Shown piece by piece: positions 13,374-26,569 of a DNA stretch of 64,000 nt (the stretch's first letter is position 1; every line of letters begins with the position of its first letter). The position numbers were made by a program, and so were the translations under genes. The DNA is taken from contig JAPYMA010002941.1 of assembly GCA_035041965.1 (NCBI GenBank), positions 1 to 64,000 of the forward strand, written 5' to 3'. The DNA comes from Anisakis pegreffii (lineage: Eukaryota; Nematoda; Chromadorea; Rhabditida; Anisakidae). The notes beneath the pieces were generated by a model. That model was not told the origin of the DNA. It ran no database searches and was given only the letters and a program-made list of their open reading frames with translations.

Positions 13374-14180
13374 ATCTCAAAATCCGCATATTTGAGGCAT
13401 CATATCTCAGCTCGGGATTAACATTTTGAGATGCTCTAAACGGTTTTGGGGTGATCTCGGCTATATGAACAAGCATAAAACAAGAACTGTTCCGATCAAC
13501 GAACAAAAACCCGCGTTTCGAGATCCCAAAAACCGCAAAAAGCGTCATTTCAGGATTTTTGGCCGATGGAGTCATTTTTTGAAGATATCACAAATTTGCT
13601 ATCAATCGAGCTGAAATGAAGCACTGAATGCAATGAAATGCAAATCAGCTCAATAGCTGTAGTCATTCTTGTGTTCTGAACGCAAAATATGGTATCATTC
13701 GAGTTTGACTGTTCTTTTGAATGATATCTCTGACCTCATGTTTCACATGAACCCATAATTTTGCACATTTGCTGGTCTTGTCAAGGTTAACCATTTTTGG
13801 AAACATGCAACCGGAAATTGTCAGAAATCATTGACGCTTCGCGGAGTTGAACCTGATATCTCAAGTACGTTGAAACATTTGTGTGAAACAATTGCAGCAC
13901 TGAGCATGACAGTTCGTTTGGAAGCATTTTGCTCGCCTCACGTCTCTCAAAATGCCACAATTTAATAATTCTCGTGATCCGCTCACCAAGCTGAATCTAA
14001 TGCTGCCAAAACTATGGAAAAAAAGAGCAAAAAATCATGCTACCTGAGACTTCACAAAATCATTACCATGGCCATATACATACCCCTTACGATCTCAAAA
14101 TCCATATTTTAAACATATCATATCTCAGTTCATGGTTAACGTTTTGAGGCGCTCAAAGCAGTTTTGAGATGATTCCGGTC
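13374..14180 (+). repeat. Diverged direct repeat pair (interspersed element remnant)
   Basis: 13374-13462 and 14092-14180 share a roughly 89-base block: ATCTCAAAATCC, then CATATCTCAG, then a GATTAAC/GGTTAAC region, TTTTGAG, CTCTAAACGGTTTTG and GTGATCTCGG-like ends. Differences are scattered at roughly one base in five or six. The 700 bases between them hold no convincing gene. This is probably an old copy of a non-coding repeat family. Confidence 0.6.
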
Positions 14181-15211
14181 TCTCCCATCCAGCCACAACC
14201 AGAATAAACCCACAAAACTTGCCATCACATCATGCCAACTTCCTTGACCAACTGTCAGCTGATCAACAGCGATGACCATCACGGTCAATCAGTTCCAAAA
14301 CCACCAGCCAAACCTGGCAACTGACTCCAGCAACTTTCATCTCACATTAGTAGGGAATATTTTACTGTATCACTAATATGAATAAATAAAGAAAAACAAC
14401 CGGAACTTCAAAATGTCACGAACAGACTAGTGAAAGTCGAAAAACGCGAATGTTTCAAGATCAACACACAAAACAACTCAATCATTTTCGAATCAACTCT
14501 ACGTCGCCATTTCACTAATGAAATGTAGACGAAAACATGCATACAAACACATTAAAAAAATGTTTCCGACTATTGTCAAATGTGCACGAAGAAAAATAAG
14601 ATTAGCAGTTGGTAATGAAACAAAAACAACTTTCAAATTTGGGACATCGTTTACAATCCTAGATTCAACCGTCTTATGATTGGTCAATAAAGAGGTTTAG
14701 CCTAGACGAAAAGAAACAAAAAACCCGCTCTCTGTGACACAACCAAATAATAAACATGCATCAGTACCAGTAAAATTGTTCACTAAAATGATTGCATTTT
14801 CAAATTTGCGATTAATGCATCAATCTTCGTGAATATATCTTGAAGTTAAGTTGCCAATCTTTTGAGAGGTCATTAGAAGATTCACTTTAAACGTTGATCA
14901 ATAGAGACATTGATAAGAGAGAAACAAAAACAGTGATGATAATGATAGAGCAACCTAGTGAAACTGTAAAAACAATACCAATAACAATGACAGATACACT
15001 ATTGATATTAATAATGTTTTTACAAACAATAATAATTGCAATATTATTGATGTGCTGATATGAACACATCAATAACGTAGACTTGATATATGTACGCAAT
15101 GGGTAAAAGTGAGCAAAAGTACGGCTGTTTTTTGAACGATGATCGCATGGAGAATTAATATTGATGGATACAGAGAGGGAAGACACCGAATTTTACTTTC
15201 TTGTTCGAGCA

Positions 15212-15217
15212 TTTATT
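15212..15217 (-). promoter_or_regulatory. Poly(A) signal AATAAA of the H-protein gene
   Basis: Canonical AATAAA on the minus strand, just downstream of the TAG at 15249-15251. Confidence 0.75.
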
Positions 15218-15248
15218 TCTTCACCGTATGAATTTTTTACTCATTCTT

Positions 15249-16235
15249 CTATTCAGCATGCGCCTCCTCTTCTTGCTTCTTGAATGCTTCATATGCATTT
15301 TCGTCCATCAATTGTTGTAATTCATTCGCATTCATCACTTTCAACTTGAATAGCCAACCTAAATTTGAACTGTTGATTAGATACTATGAAAAATAACTGG
15401 TTAGTGAGCATTTGAGGGGAATCGTTCACGACAAATGATTGTATTCAATAAATACTTTCGAATAGCACCTCAAAAATTTAAACATTAACAATAGGATGAT
15501 TGACTGCAATGATAAAAATAAATGAATGAGGTTACTACCATCTTGATAGGTTGACTTGTTGATAAGTGACGGATTGGATTCCACTTCTTCGTTCTTTTCC
15601 GTGACCGTACCCGAAATCGGCGAATACACGTCTGATGCTGCTTTCACACTCTCCACTGCGGCTGCCGTATCGCCGGCATGCAGTTCGGTGCCTACGTCCG
15701 GAAGTTCGGCATAAACGATATCTCCAAGTGCCTCCTGGAATTGAGCGCAGGCTTTTCGAATGGTTCGAAAGATGCTGAACACTTCAGTGTACCTTTCATG
15801 GAATTCCGACAATGTAATCAAAGAATCGATGCATTTTTTTTGGTACAAGAGAAGATATTCAAGAAAAAAAGATATTCATGATAAACCTGAGCGAAAGTAG
15901 TGATGCCGACGGTGCCGATTTCATCCTCCACAGAAACCCATTCGTGTTTTTTCGTGTATCTTCGTTCTGCAAACAAAACTTTGAGAGAACTGACGATCAC
16001 GTCAATTCCAGATCAGCACAGTTACCACCATACAGCCGGTATGTTTTGCAATCATTTCGCTGAACGAAAATCAGATCATCTCGAAATTTGTGGCGAAGAA
16101 CAGGAAAAAGTAATGAAAAGAGAAACCTGCGAAAAGTGCTGATGAAGTAGACAATGAGCGAGTGAGTTGTGGCAAAGCGCTTCGAGTTAGAAGTGAAAGC
16201 CTTGGAAGAGCACGTAGCAGACTTACTGAAGCCAT
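15249..16235 (-). CDS. gcvH/GCSH: Glycine cleavage system H protein, mitochondrial (complete, 4 exons)
   Basis: The H protein carries the lipoyl arm that shuttles the aminomethyl group between the P, T and L proteins in mitochondria. Exons: 16127-16235, 15887-15966, 15539-15734, 15249-15358. All phases agree, giving about 164 residues, normal for an animal precursor. Residues 1-36 form a basic, Ser/Arg/Leu-rich targeting peptide. The mature part has [35 protein letters not shown], the lipoylation site [15 protein letters not shown] (Lys accepts lipoate) and [11 protein letters not shown]. The C-terminus is Glu/Ala-rich. The start is the first ATG upstream of the targeting peptide. The gene appears intact and single, with AATAAA 32 bases past the stop. 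The region upstream of 16235 may be shared with a rightward gene. Confidence 0.96.
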
Positions 16236-16745
16236 TTTACCGAATTCTTTCGAGTGGTTGTTTTCTCCGATTGGCACACCCGAGTCTATGATCAAGTCAG
16301 TTGGATTTAAAAAAAAAAAACAACAACGAACCTAACAATACCCGATTCTGAATATCATGACACCACAAGCGTTCAATCGTTCAAACAAATACAGCACATA
16401 TATCTGCGCCTATCAAACTAAGAACACATCATATCAATAGAAAGCAAACAGCGCAAACGCGGAATGTTTGGGAGTGAGCTTTGATCTGAATCTAAATCTC
16501 GATAGCAACAAACCAGCAAACTTCCAACTTTCCATGTGTTGTTCAACATTTAAAAATATTCAAAAATTGGATGACATTGGTGGAAACCATAGCATAGCTT
16601 CACATCGATTGAAATCTGATATACCTTAAAGGTGACAGATTATAACCACAAAAAAAGAAAAACAAAATCCTTGAATGTGATACAATAGCAAAACTTTGAA
16701 GATGGCGATTTTTTTTTGACATTACTCGTTGCTGAATGATTACAG

Positions 16746-17453
16746 GCAATTCGCCACAAGCACGAAAGAGACTGGCATTGCAATGCAACTCGCCTAATAA
16801 AACAAATAGCGAATGTCTCAATATGTTTGGCTTGGGAAATGACTCGAATGAGAAAGTAATCAATGAAGAGGGACTCAAATACCAAGATCGACTATTCCAA
16901 CAAAACAAATCGGAGCAATTTTTGAGCAACTTAAAGGTTTGATACTTCGACAGCGAGTGAATTGGAATGATATATTGCCCTAAATCTGTGAATCGAACTC
17001 GAGAACTTAATTCAGGTCACAAACTGATGTTATGGACCAAATTTAGGTGTAGCTGCAAATGTCGATCTCGATCTACGAAGAGCCAAATAGTTCCTGATGT
17101 CTCTGAGTATAAGAACCATGAGTTTTCTTCCGGTGAGTACCAGCCATCGATAACTTACAAGAGATCTATCCAGTTGTTTATCGCAAAGAATTTAGATTCA
17201 TCTGAATCAGAACTAATAGAAAGGGGAGAATTCGTATGAATGAAACAATCAGCATCAATTTTGGAATCATTTGATGGAATATCGCATTCAAGATTTTGAA
17301 TTAATCTTAAACCTTTTGAGTAAGTTAATTTATCAAATCTGCCATTTTCCAGTGAAATTCTCATTTGGTTGTTCAGATCATAGTGTTCCATTCAGAAACA
17401 ACTCATCCTTAACACAGTCTAAAATCAGTGGAATTAGGAGCAAAGTTCAATAA
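16746..17453 (+). CDS. Possible short plus-strand gene, unrecognised; models unresolved
   Basis: Exon-like blocks: 16746-16942 follows TGATTACAG, encodes a polar Asn/Lys/Glu-rich peptide (GNSPQARKRLALQCNSPNK at its start) and stops at TGA. Near 17014-17239 is a Cys/Arg-rich piece (CSCKCRSRSTKSQ) running to a TGA at 17237. 17353-17453 follows CATTTTCCAG, begins KFSFGCSDHSVPFRNN and ends at TAA beside an AATAAA (17450). GTGAGT and GTAAGT donors lie between the blocks, implying introns of 33-41 bases. Phases between blocks do not all match. The minus strand has a competing frame at 17159-17391. Function unknown. Confidence 0.35.
17159..17391 (-). CDS. Alternative minus-strand exon, acidic/polar, unrecognised
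   Basis: An ATG right after an in-frame TGA opens 78 codons (MEHYDLNNQMRISLENGRF at the start, SISSDSDESKFFAINNW near the end) that run into CTT|GTAAGTTATC, a near-consensus donor at 17158. It overlaps the plus-strand blocks antisense, so probably only one strand is coding. Its acidic Ser/Asp cluster is not expected by chance. No downstream acceptor that stays open was found. Confidence 0.3.
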
Positions 17454-17459
17454 AACATT

Positions 17460-18181
17460 AAAGTGCATCAAATACGTGTTCATCTATACTTTTCTGTGTC
17501 CTTGTTCCGTTTTCAAAATCACTTCAAGACGGTCGCTATAAACTGCCTATCTGCCTTACTATTGGCAAACGTAAGTTTTATTAAAGCATTTGTCCAACTG
17601 AGAATACTTTAACTGAGTGCAAATAATCAAGGAACAAACTATAAACCAGTTTTTCACAATCATTCATGTACTTTAGTGAATTTCTTAATCCGATTACCGG
17701 ACCATATTTCAAGTTTCTATATAATTTCAAGTTTCTGAAGCACTTTAAGAGAGCGAACGATTGCTTCGAGTTTTCAAAAACAACGAAAAATTGTCATAAC
17801 AACAATTAAATTTTATGTTAAAGTCCCTAAAAATCCAACTTATATGGTGAAAGTTTTGACTTATTCCAACGACTGAATGAACTAGCATCCAGATTCTCAA
17901 CGAAAGAATCATTCATCTAGAGCGTTTCTTAAAAATTACGAGCGAATTTCAAACGAATCCAATTGCTTGCTGTGGTAAACAAGTGAATTTCATATCAAAA
18001 GTTCATTTGCAGTTGTAGCCATTGGTTTCATTACTATAGCTAATATTATTGAACATTCTTATCAACATAATCCAAAAAATGGTGCTAAGTAGAAATGAAT
18101 AAAATTCGTTATCAGTGAACACAAACAATTGTCATTGCTGCACTATGACGGCTTTGCGATTTTGTTATCGTCTCCAATAAA
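17460..18181. other. No gene seen
   Basis: AT-rich DNA without supported exons, tRNA or repeats. It holds only short frames interrupted by stops. Confidence 0.5.
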
Positions 18182-18469
18182 TCATAAACATCGGCGGTGA
18201 TGAAGGAATGCTATAATCTCCATCACAAAACAACCAACAATACGGAGTATAGACAAATGAGAATGTTGAAGGGGAGCAAAGAGTTGCCATGATAAAACTT
18301 TTACAAGTTCAGTGATTTTCTTAGAGGAGGAAAATTTTTCATTTTCCAAATGACTTTCCTGAAAATGAGATGATTTATGAAAACTCATCCCGTTCATCTG
18401 CAACTTTAATGGTCGGAAAACTTGAATTGACGGTACGAAGTCAGTGGATTGGTGGCTAATACTGCACAC
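18182..18469 (-). CDS. Possible exon(s), unrecognised
   Basis: An open minus frame of 95 codons contains a plausible internal exon. TCTCATTTTCAG precedes ESHLENEKFSSSKKITEL, which ends at a GTAAAAG donor-like site. The preceding frame (SHQSTDFVPSIQVFRPLKL) is also protein-like. No start or partner exon is identified. It could be a chance frame. Confidence 0.25.
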   Translation of the reverse strand: MCSISHQSTDFVPSIQVFRPLKLQMNGMSFHKSSHFQESHLENEKFSSSKKITELVKVLSWQLFAPLQHSHLSILRIVGCFVMEIIAFLHHRRCL

Positions 18470-19058
18470 AACTATCTCAAAACAAGTTCTGATGAGTTTG
18501 GGGCAATATGATGGGAATCGGATATAATGTCGAGAACGATGGGTATAGTGAATATTCTGGGTATATTATCGAGAACGTATTGGATACCATGAATACGAGG
18601 ACGTGTAAGTTTGGATCCTAATATTCGAATTAGTAGTGATCAATGCACCAGAAAATATGATAACAATAACAATAGCAATATTAAAAGTAATAATGATAAT
18701 CATGACAGCAATAATAAGTATCATTAAAACCACAATGTCATTACTTATAGCTCGAGAACAATCTGCTGGAAAATTAACGAACAGAAATTTCTGTCAAAGT
18801 GGGTATCGATCATTCAGAGCGAACAACGAGTGATGATGTTTTAAGAGACTTGTTCAGCAATTGATGCATGCGTTAGCATTGGTTTCGTTATGAATTCGAA
18901 GTGTAATACTAGTCAAACACTTTCAATCGCTATGTTTTCCGCACATACACACATTCTATCCATTCCCAAAACAGGTCGAAGGCAGGCAGCAGCTGTTATC
19001 AATCATAAACTCCTCTTAAAGTCAGTAACAAAATCAATAAACTTCGCAAAAAAATCAC

Positions 19059-19337
19059 ATGTCTACAGTCAAAACCGTGATCACAAGCAAAGAATTCGAT
19101 TTTGACGATAGAATTGTGAAATTGAAATCAAAACGTTCGACATCAATTGAAATGATTTACTGCGCTCATAGACGAGTAATCGTGAAGGAATTTCACGATG
19201 AAATGGAAGAAAATGTGAAAGTTTCCGACAAAATCTGGCGACGACCAACTGAAAACATGGATGAACAACTGAAAATGACACTAATGGTGAATTGCCGACG
19301 AACGGTGAAGGCCACTCAAGAACAAGCCATCATCTGA
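19059..19337 (+). CDS. Hypothetical 92-residue ORF, basic
   Basis: ATG-initiated, uninterrupted and rich in Lys/Arg/Glu/Val, with balanced codon use (MSTVKTVITSKEFDFDD at the start, EFHDEMEENVKVSDKIWRRP mid-way, CRRTVKATQEQ at the end). It may be a single-exon gene, or a terminal exon entered through CTACAG at 19064-19069, because an overlapping plus frame (18890-19105) lies just upstream. No signal peptide, membrane segment or known domain is seen. Confidence 0.4.
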   Translation: MSTVKTVITSKEFDFDDRIVKLKSKRSTSIEMIYCAHRRVIVKEFHDEMEENVKVSDKIWRRPTENMDEQLKMTLMVNCRRTVKATQEQAII

Positions 19338-19618
19338 TATGAACTGAAGAGAATTTTCAGTTGAATTGTGACGGTTGGTTGAATGCTGCTCACAAATGTT
19401 ATTTGGTGGTTTCACAAACAAATCAGCTTACGATGATAACGTTACTTGCTCGTATGATAGCATTACTTTTCACATGCAATAGTTTTGTGTGCTCATAATA
19501 CGATCGCATCGATATCAATCTAAAACACAAAAGAATCAAACAATTTTTTGCTTCTCCCCACTACAAATGTGAACTTCATCGATCGCACGCATTATCATAT
19601 CGATTAAGAGTCTCATTA

Positions 19619-19849
19619 ATGCCGATGGAACAAAAGACAAAATTCAATAGTTCAAACTCAATTAATAGAGAATTCTTTTTCGTAAAAAAGTTTGGAATGA
19701 GCTCATTTGCGTGTGATAATTTTTGGAGAGACATTTCCAAAGAAATTTTAGCATTTCAAAAGATAACAGTGATTTGGAATATGGATAATGCTTTAGAAAC
19801 CGGAAAATTCGACGCTGGAAATCATCAACTTCTCAATCTTAACATTTAA
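19619..19849 (+). CDS. Hypothetical 76-residue ORF
   Basis: ATG-initiated frame beginning MPMEQKTKFNSSNSINREFF, with FACDNFWRDISKEILAF and ITVIWNMDNALETGKFDAG. Its residue mix is unlike AT-noise frames nearby. It ends at TAA, and an AATAAA follows within about 10 bases (19855). It may be the last exon of the gene containing 19059-19337. No family recognised. Confidence 0.4.
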   Translation: MPMEQKTKFNSSNSINREFFFVKKFGMSSFACDNFWRDISKEILAFQKITVIWNMDNALETGKFDAGNHQLLNLNI

Positions 19850-19859
19850 CTTCCAATAA

Positions 19860-22800
19860 ACTGATCAGAATGAGAAGAAAATTTAGTTTTGTAAAAATTC
19901 ATTGCTCTGTGAGCACATCAAAACCTCTAGAAGCTTAACCACGGATAAATTCTCGCGATGAACCAATCATTAGTATTGGAATCAATCGCAGTATTAGAAT
20001 CAAAATCTCAAGCAGAACTGACAATGAGTTGTGTGCATATTGCATGCATGGTTCGAAAACGTTTGAATAAAGATAGTTAATATCGTTTCAATGTGTTTTT
20101 TGTGTGTTAGCGATAACGTTAGCGATAACGAGACCAGACACTCAGCAATCCAATACGTTAGTGATTGTGTTCAAAAAAGATATTGCTTTGATCAGAACGA
20201 ATAAATCTTACTGATCTTATAACATACCTACCATTCAATTGGTACATTTTCATTCATGAGCGTTGTTCAAATCAATTGATGATTACCAACGCACTGAATT
20301 CATTTAACGTCAGTGCTTTCATCAATAATTTTAATACTCACTCATCTTATCTTTTAAACTGACCAAAAGTTAAGCTTGCGTATTTGTAGCAAAAAAACCC
20401 ATTTTCAAGCATCTGTTGATTGATATTCAATGTTTTCTTTACTTTTGCATTTGACACTTCGATAAGCATACATGCAGTTGAAAGCACTACGTTTGTGACT
20501 AAAACGAACCAAACGAGAACGAGTATAAAATCAAACAAATTGTTTATTAGTACTGAATGAACGTGAATGTATGAATCAACAATAATGACTTGAATGATCA
20601 ATCACAATAGCAATAATAACAGTAATAACTATGTTGGTGATTACTGTCATTATTATCATTATTATTACCGTTTTCTGCACATGAAACACACATTTTTAAG
20701 AGCGTTCGTAACATTGATCAAGCACTTCTTCACCAATGAACAAATTTATAAGTATAATCGAAACAAAACAAAACAAACATTCGAAGAAAAACGAACACAT
20801 CAAAAATGTTTTTTATGTAATCAAATAAATAAATAAATAAACATTGAATCAAACGAGTGAACAAAATAGATACCTATTTATTCGGGTGGTAAACAACCAC
20901 CGCCACAAATTAAGCAAACAATAAACAGTGAACAACAACAACAACAATAACAATAACATAACAACAACAGTAATAACCATGATGACAATGATGTGACGAC
21001 AGTCGAAGAACCAATCGAATAATGAATCAAACAGAATGAAGTCGATGAATTTCTTCACAAGATAAAACAACAATTCAACCGAATAAATGCCATATGCAAA
21101 TGTTACATTTAAAAAATGAATGAATATGAATTTACCAAATAACATTACTGTTATAAACACATACACACGCAAAAAATGTCTCTCTGATAGTGGTAGGAAA
21201 AAGAAACATGGAAAATGAAAAAGGCGAATTGAATTCACTATCAGAGAAAACAATGTAAAAATGATTGCCGAAAATGAATAATGAAAAAACCCGATGATAT
21301 TATAGAATTTTTCACAAACAAAAAATAAAAGAAAACAATAATCAAATAAGCAATGTGAACAACACACTCAACACACAACAATTTGAAACAAGAACCTGAA
21401 ATTTAGAGAATTGATTTCACGAACAACTGACTCAAGCAAGTAGCAGCAGCATCATTCATCATCATCACATTTTCTTGGTCACATAATTTCTCTCGAGCGA
21501 ACGGCTGAAACTAGTTGACGGTATTCAAGAAAGCTCACGCATCATAAGCTGATAACAAACACGACGACTAATCCTTGATATACGTGAGTCAATGAATGCT
21601 CGAAAAAATTCTGACTTTTTTGATAAATTTTGACTTCGTCAACGAATTCGTCTCAAAAGATATTGGGATTTAATCAGAAGACGTGAATAAAAAGGGTTGT
21701 CTGGAATCAATCCGACACGACAATGAACCACTCAACCTATTCTATCATGCAGCGATTAGTTGGGCTGCTGAATCGCTTGGTAGCAACATCGTCGTAGCCT
21801 GAACGAACAATTCGAATGAGGCCCGCAACACTTGAACAATTCAACGCAAAAACACTGGCTGGATATCGCAAAATAATCCACACCTCGGGCAACAAATGCT
21901 TTCACTTGATAAACAGAACCATCAAGATCTAAGCATATAGCAAGATTTTTACTGATAGCGCAGTCAGCAGAAGTAATTTTTGTCGATACGATCACTTATA
22001 CAATCAATTGCAAATCCAGTTACTCAGAGTGCAAAAACTACTCACACGCATACACAGAGCTTTTCCGATAGCACAAACACGCAAAAATGAACAAACAATC
22101 CGCATAGAACATGAACCTCCTCAAGTAATTTCACAAGACAAAACTCATACAGATGTGTCTACGAACTGATTTCATACTCTCAAGAAGAAGAATGGGACGG
22201 CAGGAATAGAAGAAATCGAATCTGTCAGGAAACTCAGAAACAGAAAATTTCCCTCAAACTAAAAGACTTGAGAGAATATTCCAAAAGTGGTTGAAAATAA
22301 CATTCGATAAGAAAAAACTGATCAGATAATTGCTGTTCAATGATGCCTAGAAAATAATTTTCAAAAAATAGAATGAGAAATTGTGGAAATTGAGAATGAG
22401 ATGTAAATAGACTAGAAATTGAAAATTTTCCTTCACTAAAATTCACACCAATTAGACCAAATTTGCTGACTGCCTTTGCGAATGGGCAATCGAGATGAAC
22501 AAATCACAAAAAAAGACTCAAAATGAAGAGATCAAAAAGCGCTGAGTGAACACGATCAATTAATTATTTCATTACACAACGGTGATCGACTGCTATAGTA
22601 ATGGCGATAAAATTCAAAGTGACGATGATAATAGCGATTATCCTCATAATAATGATAAGAACAATGATGATATAACATTTGTAATCTTCAATACAGTATT
22701 GAAGTTGCCAGTAATTAGTGCTATCAATATGCAATGATGTGAACAATGTACGAGAAGAATGAAATCAAATAATCGAATCTGAAAATTTGATTAACTGAAG

Positions 22801-24050
22801 AGATAATTTATGAGAGGATTGATTGCCCTCTTTACTGCAAAAGTAAACAAAACGTTAGTGCATGATTATCAGTGTATGTCTGCTGGCTTTTATGTGTATT
22901 TCATCGGATGTGCTATGCTATCTAGCGTGTTTTGCTGGTTCAACTGACTGCGATATCAACCGTGGATTGTGCCCCAAAATTCCATCAGATTTCCGTTTCT
23001 ACTACCCTCAAAATTCTCCAATCTAGTGACGGCTTGTCGCTATCGGTGTAATCCTAGCCAAGTTAATCACAGAAAATTCCATTTAGTCACTCAACAACAA
23101 CAGTATCACCCAGAACGCAACAGTATCTAAGCTCTTGCCTAGGAGATGTTCTGAAGGAACAATTAGATTACCAAATCGAGTTGGGTATTTGCTTAAAATA
23201 ACTTTGTGTTGATTTGTAATTTTTTTGTGCATTTCCCTTACTCACATCAAAATGTCCCGATAATGATTTCCAGATGTGCAATTGATCGACTGCGTTGTTC
23301 TTCGAAACAAAATACAAGAACAAAAAAAATTATTCTCTATATGAATATAATTTAAACTGAAACGCAATGAAGTTACGTCGAAATTTCGCACTAAAACTTT
23401 GCTTCCAATTCGACGATAATTTCCACACACAAAAACGAAAACAATCCAAAAAACAATATTGTTAGAAAAATAATGAAGAGGTCGGCAAATGAAACGTACA
23501 AAAAAAAACGAATCGTCGTATGCAAAATCCCTCAGATTTAATTTAATTCGAATACTCACAAACAACAAAACAAACACTTAACAAGGCTGAAAAACCAGTT
23601 CAAAAAGACCAAATCAAAAAAGCAATTCAAAAAAAAAAGATGGAGGAGTAATGTTTCCAAGATGACTGTCAACTACAACCAGATAGTTTCAGAAGATGCT
23701 TAAAACAAATGGTTAGTCTAAAAGAAACCAATAATTAGATTAGGCGTGATAATAGAAATTAAGAAAGAAACAGCGAAGGCTGAAATCATAAAGAATAAGA
23801 AATTCATAATTGAAAATAATTTTTTTAAACGAGAAATCTCACAAATGAGAGTGTGTAATAAAACAACGACTAAATGAAAAGAATGAAGTAATTTATCTCA
23901 ACTTTTCAAAAATAGAAAATCCTTTTGCAAATTGTAAAATGAAAACGAAACGAATTGAATTTCTAGAATAGTACCAAAGAAATGGGTCGAGTAGAAAAGT
24001 GTGAAAGAAAAACGACGATCACAATGGAACCCGAACCGTTCGTCATAAGC
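19860..24050. other. AT-rich stretch, no supported gene
   Basis: Mostly A-rich on the plus strand with CAA/AAT simple repeats (20590-20660; 20935-20990). The long hydrophobic minus frame at 20849-21367 is treated as a composition artefact. Nothing else is supported. Confidence 0.5.
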
Positions 24051-24051
24051 A

Positions 24052-24300
24052 ATGTACAACAAGTTAAGCGCTATACAAACAAGAAAACGCAATTACTTAC
24101 ATACCCATAGTTCCAGTGAACAACTCAGTACTTCTGACCGTTTTACATTAATTAATTCGAAACGAACAGACCACATTCAACAACAACAACAACACGAAGA
24201 AGTTTGCAAAATTCACTCAAGCAAAAACTCAAAATCTGACGATGACGCGTTATTTGAAGAGAAACTGAGCACAAATTCAAAACCGCTCAATGTTTACTGA
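24052..24300 (+). CDS. Possible terminal exon, polar with a Gln run, unrecognised
   Basis: The open plus frame carries SSSEQLSTSDRFTL, a short Gln run (HIQQQQQHEEV) and an acidic patch (SKNSKSDDDALFEEKL), ending in TGA. A CATAG acceptor at 24106-24110 would start the exon at 24111. The sequence looks coding, but no neighbour exon in compatible phase was found. Confidence 0.3.
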   Translation: MYNKLSAIQTRKRNYLHTHSSSEQLSTSDRFTLINSKRTDHIQQQQQHEEVCKIHSSKNSKSDDDALFEEKLSTNSKPLNVY

Positions 24301-26140
24301 CAATTTGGTGAATTGCGAGCGAAAATCACGACGACGACAACTGACTGAATCGATTAACAATTCCATGAGACAATCAAAGCAAAATCTGGGTTAATGAATG
24401 AACGATTACTTAGAAAAATATTGCCTAAAATCAGTTTAAATTCCGTAAAAATACCATAACATAATGATTCCACACCCACCCACCCATACACAAAATTCTA
24501 TACAGCAGATATAAACAAAGACAATGGATAAACTATCATCACAATGCAATGTTAATCATAATTTAATTGATCACAGAATCTGATACTAAAAATTTACCGG
24601 TAAGAAATATTAATCACTACATCAATAAGGATTGATTGCAAGACGACTCGTATGGTAATAGGACAAAAACGCGAACATAAGCATGATCAAGAAAGACGAC
24701 TCAAAAGTGCTACAAAAATGGTATATCACATCCTGGATTTATTATCACTATTATCTTTCTGTTGAGTAACACTAGACTGATAATGATAAACGCGTTATCA
24801 GTATCACTACTAGTATAGTTTGAAATCACCGTCAATACCTGCATATATGTGTTACGCACTGCGCAAAATGTATTCCAGTCGCACTGCAACATCATTACCT
24901 CTTAAAATATGACCACTAAAACGAAACAACATCAACACTGAATGGGAAACAAAGCGAACAATTATTACTACTGTATTCGTGTGGTCGCCCACACACATAA
25001 TACCGTAATCACAACAGAAAGTATCATAGCATCACCATTCATATAACCGAACAGCCAATCAGATTTCTGCAGAGGTCAGCCAATCAAAATAGAGAGCCGC
25101 AATCGCGCGCCCGTTTCAATGAGCAATTATTCTTCTCCCTCTCTCTTAATACGGCTGAGTCACGGAATTGAACTAATATCTTAAGTGATAAATTGTACTA
25201 TTTCATCCAATTAAAGCATTTCAACTTTGGGTTTTTTCATTCCATACTAAGAAAGCCCTTCCAATGACCACTTTCAGAAACTTAAAGCAAGCCTAAGTTT
25301 CATCTCACGTTTGGATGCTATCATAGAGACAAATTTTGATCAGTGAATCGCAAATATCAACAAAACCAACGATTTTTACCTCCCTATGGTCGAAAAGCAA
25401 TGCAAATGATCATTTTTATTGGACTCGTTCGATTTTGACTAACCATCAGCTATGATACCTTAATGACCGTACAAACAGTCAGTGTACAAAGGTTCTCTTG
25501 CATGAAACTTACTTCACAAACTGAATTCATCGAATAATACCCACACAAACGTATCGCTGTTTCGATTGGGACTGTTGGTTGGAAACTCGTTTCTTTAGAA
25601 AATGATTGAATATAATAAAAAAGATGTTATGAAATTTAAAATTGAAAATTAGTAACATTCTGACAGTAACAAATCAGCACAAACAATACATATACAGTGC
25701 AATAAAATAACAATAATAAACAGACATCAATTAACTCTTGTTGAGATACATTCAATCATTTAAGAATCAATGAATAATGTATCTGTTACTCAGATAAATA
25801 TCGAACTTGATCAATGGATAAATCAATAAGCGATCCATCCGATCGATCAATCAATAAAACGAAACAATTAATGAATGAATAATAATTCCTGAACAATTGA
25901 AACGTTTCGGTGATAGACAACAGACATCATTTAACAAAGACCCGATCGAGCAAGTTGATGAATTTGTTTCATACTGAGAGATGAACATAATCAAAATAAA
26001 AACAATAATAACAACAACAACAACAAAACACACAACTTATCGTTAAACTATCGCGTAAAATCACTTCATTGATCATTGATCAATCGATTATCATTCACTG
26101 ATTCTGTTTTCATCAATGAACAATGAGACCGTTCAGGTCG

Positions 26141-26336
26141 AGTGGGCAGATTCGTACAATTTTACATATTCAATATTTCACGACCCAAAAAACCAGAAAG
26201 AAGTTTGTTCGGTGGCAATCAAGCAAATAACATACTATCATCTAAAATTATATCAGACTGGGATCAAAATCTGATAGCGATTCAAAGTGTCGTCGGATAT
26301 GTCCGAATCGTCATGAATATTGGATTCAAGGAATAA
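26141..26336 (+). CDS. Possible exon, two competing frames
   Basis: After GTTCAG (26136-26141), one frame reads VEWADSYNFTYSIFHDPKNQ and continues to a TGA at about 26274. A second frame stays open to 26336 (FNISRPKKPERSLFGGNQ). Both are more protein-like than flanking DNA. Either this is a real exon whose frame I cannot fix, or a decayed coding fragment. Confidence 0.25.
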
Positions 26337-26569
26337 TCGAAACGACCAATACTTTTTTTCGAAGGTCAGGACTATTGTTATTGTTATTCTTCTCATTATT
26401 ACAATTGACTTTACACACACGCACAGACACACTTAAGTGGTGATGAAAATACTTTTATAAATACAAACACACACACACTATTACAGTATACACATGTTGC
26501 GTTGAAAGCTTCTCTGCTCTATATATCTATGGATCATACAGAAGCCGATAAATGGCATCGACGATCACT

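Noticed and set aside
20849..21367. 172-codon minus-strand ORF
   Set aside because: Almost entirely Phe/Leu/Ile/Tyr/Ser with a long Leu/Val run. This mirrors A-rich plus-strand DNA and CAA repeats, with no domain or splice logic.
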